A DNA stretch of 64,000 nt from JBGSQR01 sp964509295 (lineage in GTDB: Bacteria > Desulfobacterota > Desulfuromonadia > Geobacterales > Pseudopelobacteraceae). The translations under genes and the position numbers were made by a program. Below, piece by piece: positions 8,097 through 15,001 of the stretch. The stretch covers positions 160,735 through 224,734 of the forward strand of contig CAZDWS010000007.1 in NCBI GenBank assembly GCA_964509295.1. The letters are read 5' to 3'. The notes under the pieces are model-generated. The model did not search any database. It was not told the DNA's origin and was given only the letters and a program-made list of their open reading frames with translations. Within the stretch, counting starts at the first letter, position 1, and every line of letters starts with the position of its first letter.

Positions 8097-8377
8097 TGCA
8101 AACCTCTCAAATGCAGGGCATAACCCTTGTAAATTTCCAGCTGTACTCGCCCCCATTCGACAAGCACGGTTTTAAATTCAGCCGCCATGCAATTTTCCCA
8201 GGCCTCATTTAATTGCTTTGTCAGATCGCGCTGCTGTTTTCTCAATTCCGGTCGGTTCTCATCCAGCCACGTCCACAATTCGCCGTTGCCTTTCAGCGTT
8301 TCTGGCCAGCGGTCTTTTATCACTGACTCAATCCGGACAAGCATGGCCTTAAAATCAGTTTTGCATTTATCAAGCAT
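8093..8377 (-). CDS. Hypothetical phage protein (94 aa)
   Basis: The ATG at 8377 has GAGGAGG five bases upstream and is preferred to the ATG at 8398, which would begin just after the thyX stop with no ribosome site. The product is helical and charged, with WPETLKGNGELWTWLDENRP in the middle and a likely coiled segment (RKQQRDLTKQLNEAWENCMA). No family recognised. It ends in an ATGA overlap with the Lar-like gene. Confidence 0.6.
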   Translation of the reverse strand: MLDKCKTDFKAMLVRIESVIKDRWPETLKGNGELWTWLDENRPELRKQQRDLTKQLNEAWENCMAAEFKTVLVEWGRVQLEIYKGYALHLRGLQ

Positions 8378-8400
8378 GGCGGCCTCCTCGATAGTCATGG

Positions 8401-9045
8401 TTAGTTGTGGCCTAAATCATCAAATATGACAGGGATCTTAGTTTGCATTTCTACGAGCAGAGGGATTGCAACTTCCCGCATCTGGGGGTGAGCCGCCGAT
8501 GATGTGCGGAGTTTAAAGAAGTGGCGCCATTCCCTAAAGTTAGCAGTCATAACAACCTCAGTTTTTAAACTGTTAGGGAGTACGGAACGAGCTTGTTCTG
8601 GTTTCCAGCCTTTTGCCCTTAGATCACGATAAATACTTTCGATATTCCACATCGCATTGAGCCAATCATTTTCGGCATCATCGCCAGTCGCAAGATATTC
8701 ATCATATCTTCCGACTGCTACGTTTTCGCACCAAGGCGGGATGACAAAAGCCACATGGCCACCGGCATAGTCACAATATCGCGTACTCTCTTGGCTATAA
8801 CTGGCCAGACGATGCCTAACGATTTCATGAGACACACCACGGTCGCAGATAAACCTAACAGTGGCAGTGGCATGTTCTATGACAGAGTCATGCCCCCGTT
8901 TTAATATCATCTTGGCAAATTCAATATGGGAGCCACTTGTAATTCTATCCTCACTTTTGTAACAAGTACGTCCAGCTGACTCGATCAAACGCAGAGATTC
9001 GGTATTAATAAACATGATTTTAGCTGAAGGTTTAACTAGCAACAT
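8401..9045 (-). CDS. thyX: Flavin-dependent thymidylate synthase ThyX
   Basis: The 214-residue protein contains the ThyX signature RHRx7S (R77-H78-R79 ... S87, within RHRLASYSQESTRY). It also has the SVIEHAT segment that helps bind FAD and dUMP, and a C-terminal REWRHFFKLR block. ThyX converts dUMP to dTMP using methylenetetrahydrofolate, NADPH and FAD, working as a tetramer in the cytoplasm. Phages often carry it to supply thymidylate for replication. The ATG at 9045 follows GGAGATGACAA. The 3' end of the preceding 90-residue gene overlaps its start by 14 bases. Confidence 0.95.
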   Translation of the reverse strand: MLLVKPSAKIMFINTESLRLIESAGRTCYKSEDRITSGSHIEFAKMILKRGHDSVIEHATATVRFICDRGVSHEIVRHRLASYSQESTRYCDYAGGHVAFVIPPWCENVAVGRYDEYLATGDDAENDWLNAMWNIESIYRDLRAKGWKPEQARSVLPNSLKTEVVMTANFREWRHFFKLRTSSAAHPQMREVAIPLLVEMQTKIPVIFDDLGHN

Positions 9046-9304
9046 TTGTCATCTCCTTTTCCAGTTCCATTGCGGCCATTTGTATGTAATGTGCGGCCTT
9101 TTTAAGATCGAGTATTTCTTGTCCAGGACGTGAATTTGTACCGTAACGAGCAAGATATTTTTTAGCCTGTTTAACATGATCTGATGAGTTGTATTCAGTC
9201 GCCTGATCAACCCCTTTGTCGCCATATTGGGGCACGGTATATGTTTCGATATGTTGGTGAATCTGGTCTGCAAACTTTTTCCAATCATCTCCTCTGGAAC
9301 TCAT
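9032..9304 (-). CDS. Hypothetical phage protein (90 aa)
   Basis: The ATG at 9304 follows AAGGAG. The product is hydrophilic, with a Tyr/Thr-rich first half (HIETYTVPQYGDKG) and a helical second half (LKKAAHYIQMAAMELEKEM). It contains a central YNSSDHVKQAKKYLARYG segment. No known family was recognised. It overlaps thyX by 14 bases, which points to coupled expression with nucleotide metabolism, but no function can be assigned. Confidence 0.6.
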   Translation of the reverse strand: MSSRGDDWKKFADQIHQHIETYTVPQYGDKGVDQATEYNSSDHVKQAKKYLARYGTNSRPGQEILDLKKAAHYIQMAAMELEKEMTNVAS

Positions 9305-9318
9305 AAAAACTCCTTAAA

Positions 9319-9948
9319 TTAAATTGGAAGATCGTCTGATTCGTCTTGAGCAGGAACAATATCAAGGCTTTCTAGATATGCCCTGATCGGACCATCGCCA
9401 CCGCAGACACCATCAGGATCTTTCTGCCTGACCAAACCCTTAACACGAACCAGATCACCTTTTGATACAGCCGGAATCTCGATCTTTTCCCCAGGAGAAT
9501 AGAACTCGAATGTCTCTTCCTGCTCCTGATCGTTTAATCCCTTCTTGATCACCGAGACAAGGAAACGCTGGCCACCATCGTTTAAGCCACTCGGCTGGCT
9601 GGAAACCTCACCGACAACAATGAAGTAAGCGCGTTTCCGCCCCTCGGTCACCAGCTCGAAGTCATACAGGGTGAAGTTGGAGAGATATTCCGTGCTGCCT
9701 TCCTTCAGATACTGCGCATACATGCCGGTCAGTTTGAACAGCCCCTGCTTGGCACGGTTCCAGGTCCTTTTCAGTTCTTCGATGTTGCCGTTCTTCTCAT
9801 ACATTCGGCAATAAGCGGTTACATCGCCGCTGAGAGTGCTGGATACATCAACCTGAAGCGTGATGTACGGTTTCTTTGATTCCTTGGTGATCTCGTCCTT
9901 GATTTCAGTGATACGTCCGACGATTATTCCTTTGGTGAAGTGCTTCAT
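9319..9948 (-). CDS. OB-fold ssDNA-binding-like protein
   Basis: The 209-residue protein appears to contain two beta-rich OB-like units: about residues 5-100 (KGIIVGRITEIKDEITKESK onwards) and about 105-205 (YFIVVGEVSSQPSG, then GDLVRVKGLVRQKDPDG). The C-terminal tip DESDDLPI is acidic and hydrophobic like the SSB tail that recruits replication partners. A role in coating single-stranded DNA during phage replication fits the position with a primase-helicase and a recombinase. The family is not certain; a recombination mediator is an alternative. The ATG follows GGGAG. Confidence 0.6.
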   Translation of the reverse strand: MKHFTKGIIVGRITEIKDEITKESKKPYITLQVDVSSTLSGDVTAYCRMYEKNGNIEELKRTWNRAKQGLFKLTGMYAQYLKEGSTEYLSNFTLYDFELVTEGRKRAYFIVVGEVSSQPSGLNDGGQRFLVSVIKKGLNDQEQEETFEFYSPGEKIEIPAVSKGDLVRVKGLVRQKDPDGVCGGDGPIRAYLESLDIVPAQDESDDLPI

Positions 9949-9960
9949 TGTTTCTCCCTT

Positions 9961-10239
9961 TTACGCAGATAGTTTAATTTCAAGTGCTGCTATTGATTCC
10001 AACAGGGTTAACGAATCTTTCTTGCCCGTTTCGATTGCCGCAAGTATGGCCTCTTCCTTTGTTGAACCATGGCCCTGGATAAGGCCGAGACTACCGCCGT
10101 TAAGCTTAAAACCGGCGTGATAACGATATTTCGACTCACGAACATATGTTTTCATGTAGCCGACAACTTTTCCATTAACGACCAAATCTTCCTCTTCATC
10201 AACTTCCTGAAATCCCATCTTTTTAAATTGAATATTCAC
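9961..10239 (-). CDS. Hypothetical phage protein (92 aa)
   Basis: A GTG start at 10239 has AAAGGAGG upstream. The product has a beta-rich first part (EEDLVVNGKVVGYMKTYV, then YRYHAGFKLNGGSLGLIQGHG) and a helical end (EEAILAAIETGKKDSLTLLE). The Gly-rich centre might form a small beta sheet packed on helices. No family, metal site or membrane segment recognised. Confidence 0.55.
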   Translation of the reverse strand: MNIQFKKMGFQEVDEEEDLVVNGKVVGYMKTYVRESKYRYHAGFKLNGGSLGLIQGHGSTKEEAILAAIETGKKDSLTLLESIAALEIKLSA

Positions 10240-10277
10240 GATTGCCTCCTTTTTATATTCCGGCCACCAGGGCCATT

Positions 10278-10862
10278 TTAAATTGCTGCTGCCTCAACCA
10301 GTTCATCCCATGTCGGTTCGATATAAACCCCTGTGCTTGCCAAACTGGTGTGCCTCATCAAGTGTTGTAGTGATTCCAGCTTGCAGCCGCCCTCAATCTT
10401 GCGTTTTGCATAAGAGTGGCGCAGGCTGTGAACACTATAAAGAGCAACCGTTTTACCGGCCTTGGACGTAACCAGACCGGCGCGAATCATCCAACCCTCG
10501 ATAGCCTCCTGCAAGCTCCTCTTGGAAAGCCGGTCACCATTTCTGGAAACAAACAATGGCGATTCATCACGAATACTTTCCTTCCACTCAACCTTTTGCC
10601 TCATATGACGTTTGATAACGCCTTGCGCCTCTTTGTTCAGTGGCACAAAAGCCGCTTTACTCCGCTTTGCTATCTCCGGGCGCACATATAGTTTGTTCCT
10701 GTTGCGCACATCTCCTACATTCAAACCAATAACCTCGGCGGCTCTCAGGCCTGTTTCAAGTATCAGTTCAATAATGCAGGAGTCTCTTTCCGCTTTTTTC
10801 CCTTTGAGTTCTGAAACGGTTTTTACAAGGATTTTCTGCTCTTGGTGAGTTAAGTACTTCAT
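10278..10862 (-). CDS. Tyrosine recombinase, catalytic domain only
   Basis: The 194-residue protein holds a full set of tyrosine-recombinase residues: R40 (TGLRAAE), a Lys in the beta hairpin near 67-69, H145-x2-R148 (HSLRHSY), H171 (RHTS) and the nucleophile Y180 (GVYIEP). It lacks the usual N-terminal core-binding domain; most integrases have over 300 residues. The ATG follows GGAGG, so it is probably not a truncation by mis-start. It lies in the early operon, far from the attachment site, which carries its own integrase. Possible jobs are dimer resolution or inversion; the target site is unknown. Confidence 0.8.
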   Translation of the reverse strand: MKYLTHQEQKILVKTVSELKGKKAERDSCIIELILETGLRAAEVIGLNVGDVRNRNKLYVRPEIAKRSKAAFVPLNKEAQGVIKRHMRQKVEWKESIRDESPLFVSRNGDRLSKRSLQEAIEGWMIRAGLVTSKAGKTVALYSVHSLRHSYAKRKIEGGCKLESLQHLMRHTSLASTGVYIEPTWDELVEAAAI

Positions 10863-10902
10863 GACGGCCTCCAGTCATAATGTGATACCTCTATAAAAAC
10901 TC

Positions 10903-10957
10903 TCAGGGGAGGAGAGGGTGAGGCAGCCCTCTGTTCGGTAGCTAACCTATCCCCTGA
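10903..10957. other. Nested inverted repeat between genes
   Basis: Outer arms TCAGGGGA (10903-10910) and TCCCCTGA (10950-10957) enclose an inner hairpin AGAGGG/CCCTCT (10913-10918 and 10927-10932). T runs lie just outside on both strands. It fills the 98-base gap between the 54-residue gene and the recombinase gene. It could be a factor-independent terminator or attenuator within the early operon. Confidence 0.45.
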
Positions 10958-10960
10958 TTT

Positions 10961-11125
10961 TTATGGCCTGACACCTTCCAGGCCGTGGTAATTCGATTCT
11001 CTGTAACTGATGCATTCCGGCGCCGGTTGATCGCTGGCCACCGCCATGAACCATGCCTTGCTATACTCACAGTAAGCCTTGGCATTGCATGGTCGGACAC
11101 AGGTTGAACAGAGCATGGCTGGCAT
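10961..11125 (-). CDS. Small Cys-rich phage protein (54 aa)
   Basis: Starting at the ATG at 11125, with CGGAGG upstream, the product begins MPAMLCSTCVRPCNAKAYCEY and contains five cysteines (C6, C9, C13, C19, and one near C37), suggesting a small metal-binding or disulfide domain. A longer in-frame extension upstream to 11299 would overlap the two micro-membrane genes and is rejected. The stop lies close to the nested hairpin. Function unknown. Confidence 0.5.
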   Translation of the reverse strand: MPAMLCSTCVRPCNAKAYCEYSKAWFMAVASDQPAPECISYRESNYHGLEGVRP

Positions 11126-11127
11126 GG

Positions 11128-11268
11128 CTACCGGCCTCCGTGCCATGGGGCTGTTCTGACCATCTCTGACCGGACTCGCCTGAATCTGGTAAACAGCGCT
11201 ATCACCAGGACAGCCAGAGGGAAACCAAAGACAAGGCCGGAAATAAATGCAACCCAGACCGGATTCAT
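11128..11268 (-). CDS. Micro-membrane protein (46 aa)
   Basis: The short frame at 11268 begins MNPVWVAFISGLVFGFPLAV and continues as a single hydrophobic helix to about residue 26, followed by a basic tail (RFRRVRSEMVRT), so the C-terminus should be cytoplasmic. The start overlaps the preceding stop as ATGA, with GAGGTGAC upstream, which supports a real gene despite its size. Its role is unknown; phage micro-membrane proteins can act in lysis control or superinfection exclusion. Confidence 0.6.
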   Translation of the reverse strand: MNPVWVAFISGLVFGFPLAVLVIALFTRFRRVRSEMVRTAPWHGGR

Positions 11269-11414
11269 TTGTCACCTCGAGACGCCATAACCGGAGCATC
11301 CGGTGAAGTTGAATTGATAATCACCTCTGTCTCATAGTCGATGGTCATTCCGACAATAGTCAGTATTGCAACCACAGCCAGTTTGTATTTCAGATACCTG
11401 TCCTCCATGGTCAT
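11265..11414 (-). CDS. Micro-membrane protein (49 aa)
   Basis: The product has a charged start (MTMEDRYLKYK), one hydrophobic helix (LAVVAILTIVGMTI) and a short polar tail. It overlaps both neighbours as ATGA, placing it in a run of four overlapping small genes. GGAGGAG lies close upstream of the ATG. No family recognised. The single helix suggests an inner-membrane protein. Confidence 0.55.
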   Translation of the reverse strand: MTMEDRYLKYKLAVVAILTIVGMTIDYETEVIINSTSPDAPVMASRGDK

Positions 11415-11635
11415 CTCCTCCTCTTGGGCCTGCTATTGTTCCAACGGTCAATTGCTGTCAATACATCATCACTCATCAGGATCAGCTGCAGATCGTGGTC
11501 GGTCATCATCCGGCCTGTTGAATATTCGCGGTCCGGCTGTTGTTGTTCGCTGCCTGCTGAAAGCTGCATCAACAAAACGTTCTGCTCCGCAATCAGACGG
11601 TTCTGTTCGCGTATGGCAGAAAGGGCGGCATTCAT
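11411..11635 (-). CDS. Hypothetical coiled-coil phage protein (74 aa)
   Basis: The ATG at 11635 overlaps the CII-like gene stop as ATGA. A longer frame to 11677 exists but would run into that gene. The N-terminal half (LSAIREQNRLIAEQNVLLMQL) is a strong coiled-coil candidate with repeating Asn/Leu/Ile positions. The second half is acidic, and the end is basic (PKRRR). Likely an oligomeric small regulator or adaptor; no family recognised. Confidence 0.55.
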   Translation of the reverse strand: MNAALSAIREQNRLIAEQNVLLMQLSAGSEQQQPDREYSTGRMMTDHDLQLILMSDDVLTAIDRWNNSRPKRRR

Positions 11636-12093
11636 TTCACAGTACTCCGGGCTACCTCGGCCAGAAACAGCATGCAATGCCTGACCAGATCAAACAGCAG
11701 ACCTTCCATATCTCTGGCCTCGGTCGGGGTGATCTTGTTATCGGCCAGCGCCTCACGCAATGCGCCGGATATCTGACCGATATGCTCGACCATTTCCATC
11801 AGGTTCTGATTCAGGCAGACATGATCACCGGAAGTAACATCCGGCAGAACAATTGCCGTACGTCCGCAGGCATGCTCAATGTAGTCAAGGGTTGAGAAAT
11901 TCTTTGTGGTAAGGGTAAGCGGGATCAGGTGGCGCAACTGGAAGTGAAACTCTTCCAGGTTGGGGTTGCCGCTGTTGGCCAGGTATGAATACGAAATACC
12001 GATCCGATCAGAAAGCTCTTTGATGTTAATCGACTTCACATGAATGTTTTCATGCAGCGCGTCCCGTAATGTAGTAACCAAAGGTGTGACCAT
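11632..12093 (-). CDS. Phage regulatory CII-like protein
   Basis: The 153-residue protein matches the phage regulatory CII family in its N-terminal region: LRDALHENIHVKSINIKELS, then DRIGISYSYLANSGNPNLEEFHFQLRHLIPLT. The region holds a helix-turn-helix (ELSDRIGISYSYLAN). The C-terminal half is helical and probably makes the oligomer. By analogy with lambda and P2-group CII it may switch between lysogenic and lytic programmes, binding near promoters around the repressor gene. It is the second gene leftward from the divergent control region. A GAGGC site precedes the ATG. Confidence 0.8.
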   Translation of the reverse strand: MVTPLVTTLRDALHENIHVKSINIKELSDRIGISYSYLANSGNPNLEEFHFQLRHLIPLTLTTKNFSTLDYIEHACGRTAIVLPDVTSGDHVCLNQNLMEMVEHIGQISGALREALADNKITPTEARDMEGLLFDLVRHCMLFLAEVARSTVK

Positions 12094-12157
12094 AGAAATT
12101 GCCTCGTATTTCTAGTGTTTTTGTTGTTTTACGGCTGATACAGTCAAACCGTGTCAA

Positions 12158-12424
12158 TCAGGCGGCTTCGTCCAAACCTTGAAGAGGGAATATCAGGTTT
12201 TCCGCAAGGGCCGCCGTGATGATCTCTTTGATCTTTGGACCGGCGCCGCCAATGTAATCACCGGCGATCAATGCAAAGACAGTTTTGTAATTAAACTCTT
12301 CACCGTTTGCATATTTGTGGTCACGACACCAATGGGCCAGAAAGCCGCGTTCCTTGCGGCTGAATTCGCTCCAATCGTACTGATCAGGCGGCATAACGAC
12401 TGTTTTGTTAGATGTTTCTTGCAT
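12158..12424 (-). CDS. Hypothetical first gene of the leftward operon (88 aa)
   Basis: An ATG at 12424 follows CGGAGC and faces away from the repressor gene across the operator region. The product (YDWSEFSRKERGFLAHWCRDHKY) is helical and charged, with no recognised family or membrane segment. Cro-like regulators often occupy this place, but no clear helix-turn-helix is visible, so no such role is assigned. Confidence 0.55.
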   Translation of the reverse strand: MQETSNKTVVMPPDQYDWSEFSRKERGFLAHWCRDHKYANGEEFNYKTVFALIAGDYIGGAGPKIKEIITAALAENLIFPLQGLDEAA

Positions 12425-12444
12425 GGCTCTATGCTCCGTGTTAA

Positions 12445-12467
12445 TTTCTATAGAATTTTTATAGTTT
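12445..12467. promoter_or_regulatory. Second, weaker operator copy
   Basis: TTTCTATAGAA, then a degenerate right half (TTTTTATAGTTT), repeats the half-site of the perfect operator 50 bases away. It lies just upstream of the leftward gene at 12424, so a repressor bound here could block the leftward early promoter. Confidence 0.6.
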
Positions 12468-12507
12468 TGCTAATGACCTTTATTTACCATATGTCTATTG
12501 CGTTTTG

Positions 12508-12535
12508 ATTTCTATAGACAACTGTCTATAGAAAT
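12508..12535. promoter_or_regulatory. Perfect palindromic operator
   Basis: Arms TTTCTATAGACA and TGTCTATAGAAA are exact inverses around a 2-base AC, with one more pairing base on each side. The site ends 17 bases before the repressor start. Another half-site (TGTCTAT) lies at about 12492. The arrangement of graded sites between divergent repressor and early genes is the lambda-like control layout. Confidence 0.8.
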
Positions 12536-12552
12536 AGCGAAAGGATAACCAG

Positions 12553-13005
12553 ATGTCAATAAAAAAATATACAGATGTCGCTGATATTTTTTTTGAGTTA
12601 ATAGACAGGTATAAAATTGAAAAGGGATATAGCGGGTTAGCAAGGTATTTGGGCGTTGAATATCAAGTACTTATGAAGTGGAAAAAGCGGGATAAGATTG
12701 CTGATTACTCACAATTTCTTGTTAAGTGCCCGGGTATTAACTTGAACTGTTTGAAAACACTGGAAGGCGACCTGTTTCCAGAACCAAACGCGGCAGAAGT
12801 TTTCAAATCAATGGCAAAACCTATTGGAATAGTCTCGGAACCTGAAGTTGAATACAGCGAAGAAAAAGGGGTCATGACCCTTAAAGGCCTGACCCCTAGT
12901 GATATGATGGTTATTGAAGAATTATTGAAAGTTCCTAGAGAACGAATGGCAGATACAATTGACGCTCTTCGGGCTCTGGCAAAGGCGGGCCGAGCAGGCA
13001 CATAA
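12553..13005 (+). CDS. CI-like phage repressor
   Basis: The 150-residue protein has an N-terminal helix-turn-helix (about residues 22-45: YSGLARYLGVEYQVLMKWKK) of the phage CI repressor type (Bacteriophage CI repressor HTH family, PF07022). An acidic linker and a helical C-terminus (MTLKGLTPSDMMVIEELLK) follow, without the S24 peptidase domain of lambda CI, so SOS-type self-cleavage is not expected. It should keep the element quiet by binding the palindromes upstream. Divergent from the early operon. Confidence 0.75.
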   Translation: MSIKKYTDVADIFFELIDRYKIEKGYSGLARYLGVEYQVLMKWKKRDKIADYSQFLVKCPGINLNCLKTLEGDLFPEPNAAEVFKSMAKPIGIVSEPEVEYSEEKGVMTLKGLTPSDMMVIEELLKVPRERMADTIDALRALAKAGRAGT

Positions 13006-13084
13006 TCAGGTAGATCGAATGTTCATAGGGATAATCGGAATAAACAATGCTTCTTACGCCCGACATCAGATTTTCATCTTCCAT
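12935..13084 (-). CDS. Possible small antisense-oriented ORF (49 aa)
   Basis: A short frame starts at the ATG at 13084, with GAGGTGA upstream, and runs back over the 3' end of the repressor gene. The product begins MEDENLMSGVRSIVYSDYPY and ends EERQLYLPFVL, with a hydrophobic middle (IYLIMCLLG). The ribosome site is good, but overlap with a coding end on the other strand makes the call weak. If transcribed, it would also make RNA antisense to the repressor message. Confidence 0.3.
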   Translation of the reverse strand: MEDENLMSGVRSIVYSDYPYEHSIYLIMCLLGPPLPEPEERQLYLPFVL

Positions 13085-13213
13085 TTTTCACCTCGTCACA
13101 GTTTTTGAAGTACGTTAATTTTAATAAAACAAAAAACCTTCTAATGTTCAATAGGTGTTGAGACAAGATAAGTCGTTGCAGACAAGAGGCGTCATTAAAT
13201 AGGGAGAGTGTAG

Positions 13214-13726
13214 ATGAAACCACTATATTTATTAATCTTGCTTAGTTTGGTTTTATTACCTAAACACTCATATGCGGAATGTAAAATAATCTCATATCCC
13301 GACAGGGATGAGGTTGTATGCGAGGGAATTCCGGAAGTTAAAGAAGCGGTCATAAAGAATGAGTCTCAGACAAAAAAAATTACAGACATATATTATGTGG
13401 AAAGAAAAGCGGCTATTAAGTCCCTGATCAAACTCAAATCACAATCATCTGTTGGGGTTTCATTTAATCGATATGCAGAGCTGCTTTCTGACGCGATGAC
13501 AGATTCTAAATTATTTGAGGCAGTGGCTAAAAATAGCACTGAAGAAGATCAACTATTAAATATCAAAATCGGGACGGCTATTACCAGCTGTGAATTAACA
13601 CTGGTTAAATGGGGAGAAGAGATTAAATCCCATCATAAAACAAGCTGGTATGTAGGAAGCCTTCTTAGTGAATCTGCAAGTTATATTGATGAAGCGATAA
13701 ACTTTTATACAAAGACTTGGAATTAA
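13214..13726 (+). CDS. Exported protein of unknown function (element cargo)
   Basis: The 170-residue product has a clear signal peptide (MKPLYLLILLSLVLLPKHSY, cleavage near AYA-E22). The mature part is largely helical and charged, with a C-terminal YIDEAINFYTKTW segment. No family recognised. The gene is AT-rich compared with neighbours and lies between repressor and integrase, where phage cargo genes often sit. A periplasmic role helpful to the lysogen is possible but not shown. The ATG follows AGGGAG. Confidence 0.6.
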   Translation: MKPLYLLILLSLVLLPKHSYAECKIISYPDRDEVVCEGIPEVKEAVIKNESQTKKITDIYYVERKAAIKSLIKLKSQSSVGVSFNRYAELLSDAMTDSKLFEAVAKNSTEEDQLLNIKIGTAITSCELTLVKWGEEIKSHHKTSWYVGSLLSESASYIDEAINFYTKTWN

Positions 13727-13735
13727 AACAACAAA

Positions 13736-14839
13736 ATGTCAGTCCGCCCCTACAAAAATAAGAAAGGTGAAATCGTACCCGGCGCCTACCTGATCAACTG
13801 CTATCCTAACGGAGCCAAGGGCAAAGAGATCAAGAAGGTTGTCAAAGATACCACTCTGGCCAAGGCTCAGTTGATCGAGCTGGCACTAATCCGCCAGAAC
13901 ATCAATGCTCCACCACCTCACGATCCTACCGTCAATCAGGTCTGGCATGAATGGCTTAAAGACTATGCTCGAGACAACGCTGAAAGCACAATTAGTGATA
14001 TTGGCTATGCATCGGGCCGGTTGCTGCCGTGGTTTGGAACCTGGCATTTATCACGACTGACTCTTGATCTGTTCACCGGATATATGGACAAACGCCGCAA
14101 GGATCTCTGGCGGCCACCGATCCAGAACCCTGATCCCAATAAAGAATATGCGCCAGGTAAACCAACTGGTAAAAGCCGGATTAATACGGAATTAAAATAC
14201 TTCGGCCTGTTCATCAAGTACTGCATTAAAAAGAAATACATGTTGCCGCTGACATTCGAAATTCCGAAGTATAAAAAGCTGCCGATCAGAACACCGAACC
14301 TGCCAAACCAGACTGAAATTGATCGCATTCTTGCAAGATGCCATGATAATGCCAAGAGGGCCCTGATGCTGTACAACTATGCTGGCCTGAGAAAGATGGA
14401 AGCGCTCGAGCTGAAAGTTGAAGATGTGTTTCTTGATGACGGCATCATCCGAGTGATAGGGAAGGGTGACAAAGAAAGGGAAGTTGCCATTGTCGGGCCG
14501 CTGTTTGAAGCGTTGCAGGACCGCATTGAAAAAGTAAAAACGGGATACCTGATCTGCAAACCCAAAACCGGAGAGCCATACAAGAATCTATGTAAAGCGA
14601 TTCAGGCCGCTGCGGATCGCGCTGGGGTGAGTAAAAACATTTACAACCATCTGCTGCGACACAATCACATGTCAGAACTGCACGACGCCGGTGTTTCTCT
14701 GGCCGATATCCAAGAACAAGCCGGGCATGCCGATATCCAGACAACCCGAAGATATGTCCATGTAAAAGCACAACGCAGAGTCCAGCGGATAAACAACGCC
14801 TCGTCTATAGCGAGGCGTAAAAGCAAAAAAACAAAATAG
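13736..14839 (+). CDS. Full-length tyrosine integrase
   Basis: The 367-residue protein has an Arm/N-terminal region, a SAM-like core-binding domain (about 65-165) and a catalytic domain with R219 (AGLRKME), K243 (GKGDKER), H305-x2-R308 (HLLRH), H331 (AGHADIQTT) and nucleophile Y340 (RRYVHV). It should catalyse integration and excision between attP and the tRNA-Pro gene. The stop is 29 bases before the tRNA fragment. The 3' end carries an 8-bp hairpin (ACGCCTCG/CGAGGCGT, 14796-14818) inside coding sequence. Confidence 0.92.
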   Translation: MSVRPYKNKKGEIVPGAYLINCYPNGAKGKEIKKVVKDTTLAKAQLIELALIRQNINAPPPHDPTVNQVWHEWLKDYARDNAESTISDIGYASGRLLPWFGTWHLSRLTLDLFTGYMDKRRKDLWRPPIQNPDPNKEYAPGKPTGKSRINTELKYFGLFIKYCIKKKYMLPLTFEIPKYKKLPIRTPNLPNQTEIDRILARCHDNAKRALMLYNYAGLRKMEALELKVEDVFLDDGIIRVIGKGDKEREVAIVGPLFEALQDRIEKVKTGYLICKPKTGEPYKNLCKAIQAAADRAGVSKNIYNHLLRHNHMSELHDAGVSLADIQEQAGHADIQTTRRYVHVKAQRRVQRINNASSIARRKSKKTK

Positions 14840-14868
14840 AGTTAGTAAGTTAGAAGCCTAGTCACAGT

Positions 14869-14914
14869 CCTGGGGGTCTAGTGGTCGCAAGTTCAAATCT
14901 TGTCGCACCGACCA
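14869..14914 (+). other. Right attachment site: 3' half of tRNA-Pro(GGG)
   Basis: The stretch holds the CTGGGGG anticodon loop, the 3' anticodon stem TCTAG, the variable loop, T arm GCAAG-TTCAAAT-CTTGT, acceptor 3' strand CGCACCG, discriminator A and an encoded CCA. The bases before the loop do not pair with the stem, so the 5' half is absent here. This is the duplicated 3' end left by integration into a tRNA-Pro gene; the intact copy should lie beyond the left edge. Confidence 0.85.
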
Positions 14915-15001
14915 TAAATATGGACTTAGGCAGAAATGCTTGAGTCCTTTTTGTTTATATAATGTAGAACTTATTAACTATTATTTTAGAGGAGTACTAT
15001 T

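Noticed and set aside
14869..14914. Complete tRNA-Pro gene
   Set aside because: Acceptor 5' strand, D arm and 5' anticodon stem are absent; the preceding bases do not pair.
1..14914. CRISPR array within the element
   Set aside because: No regularly spaced direct repeats were seen here or elsewhere in the window.
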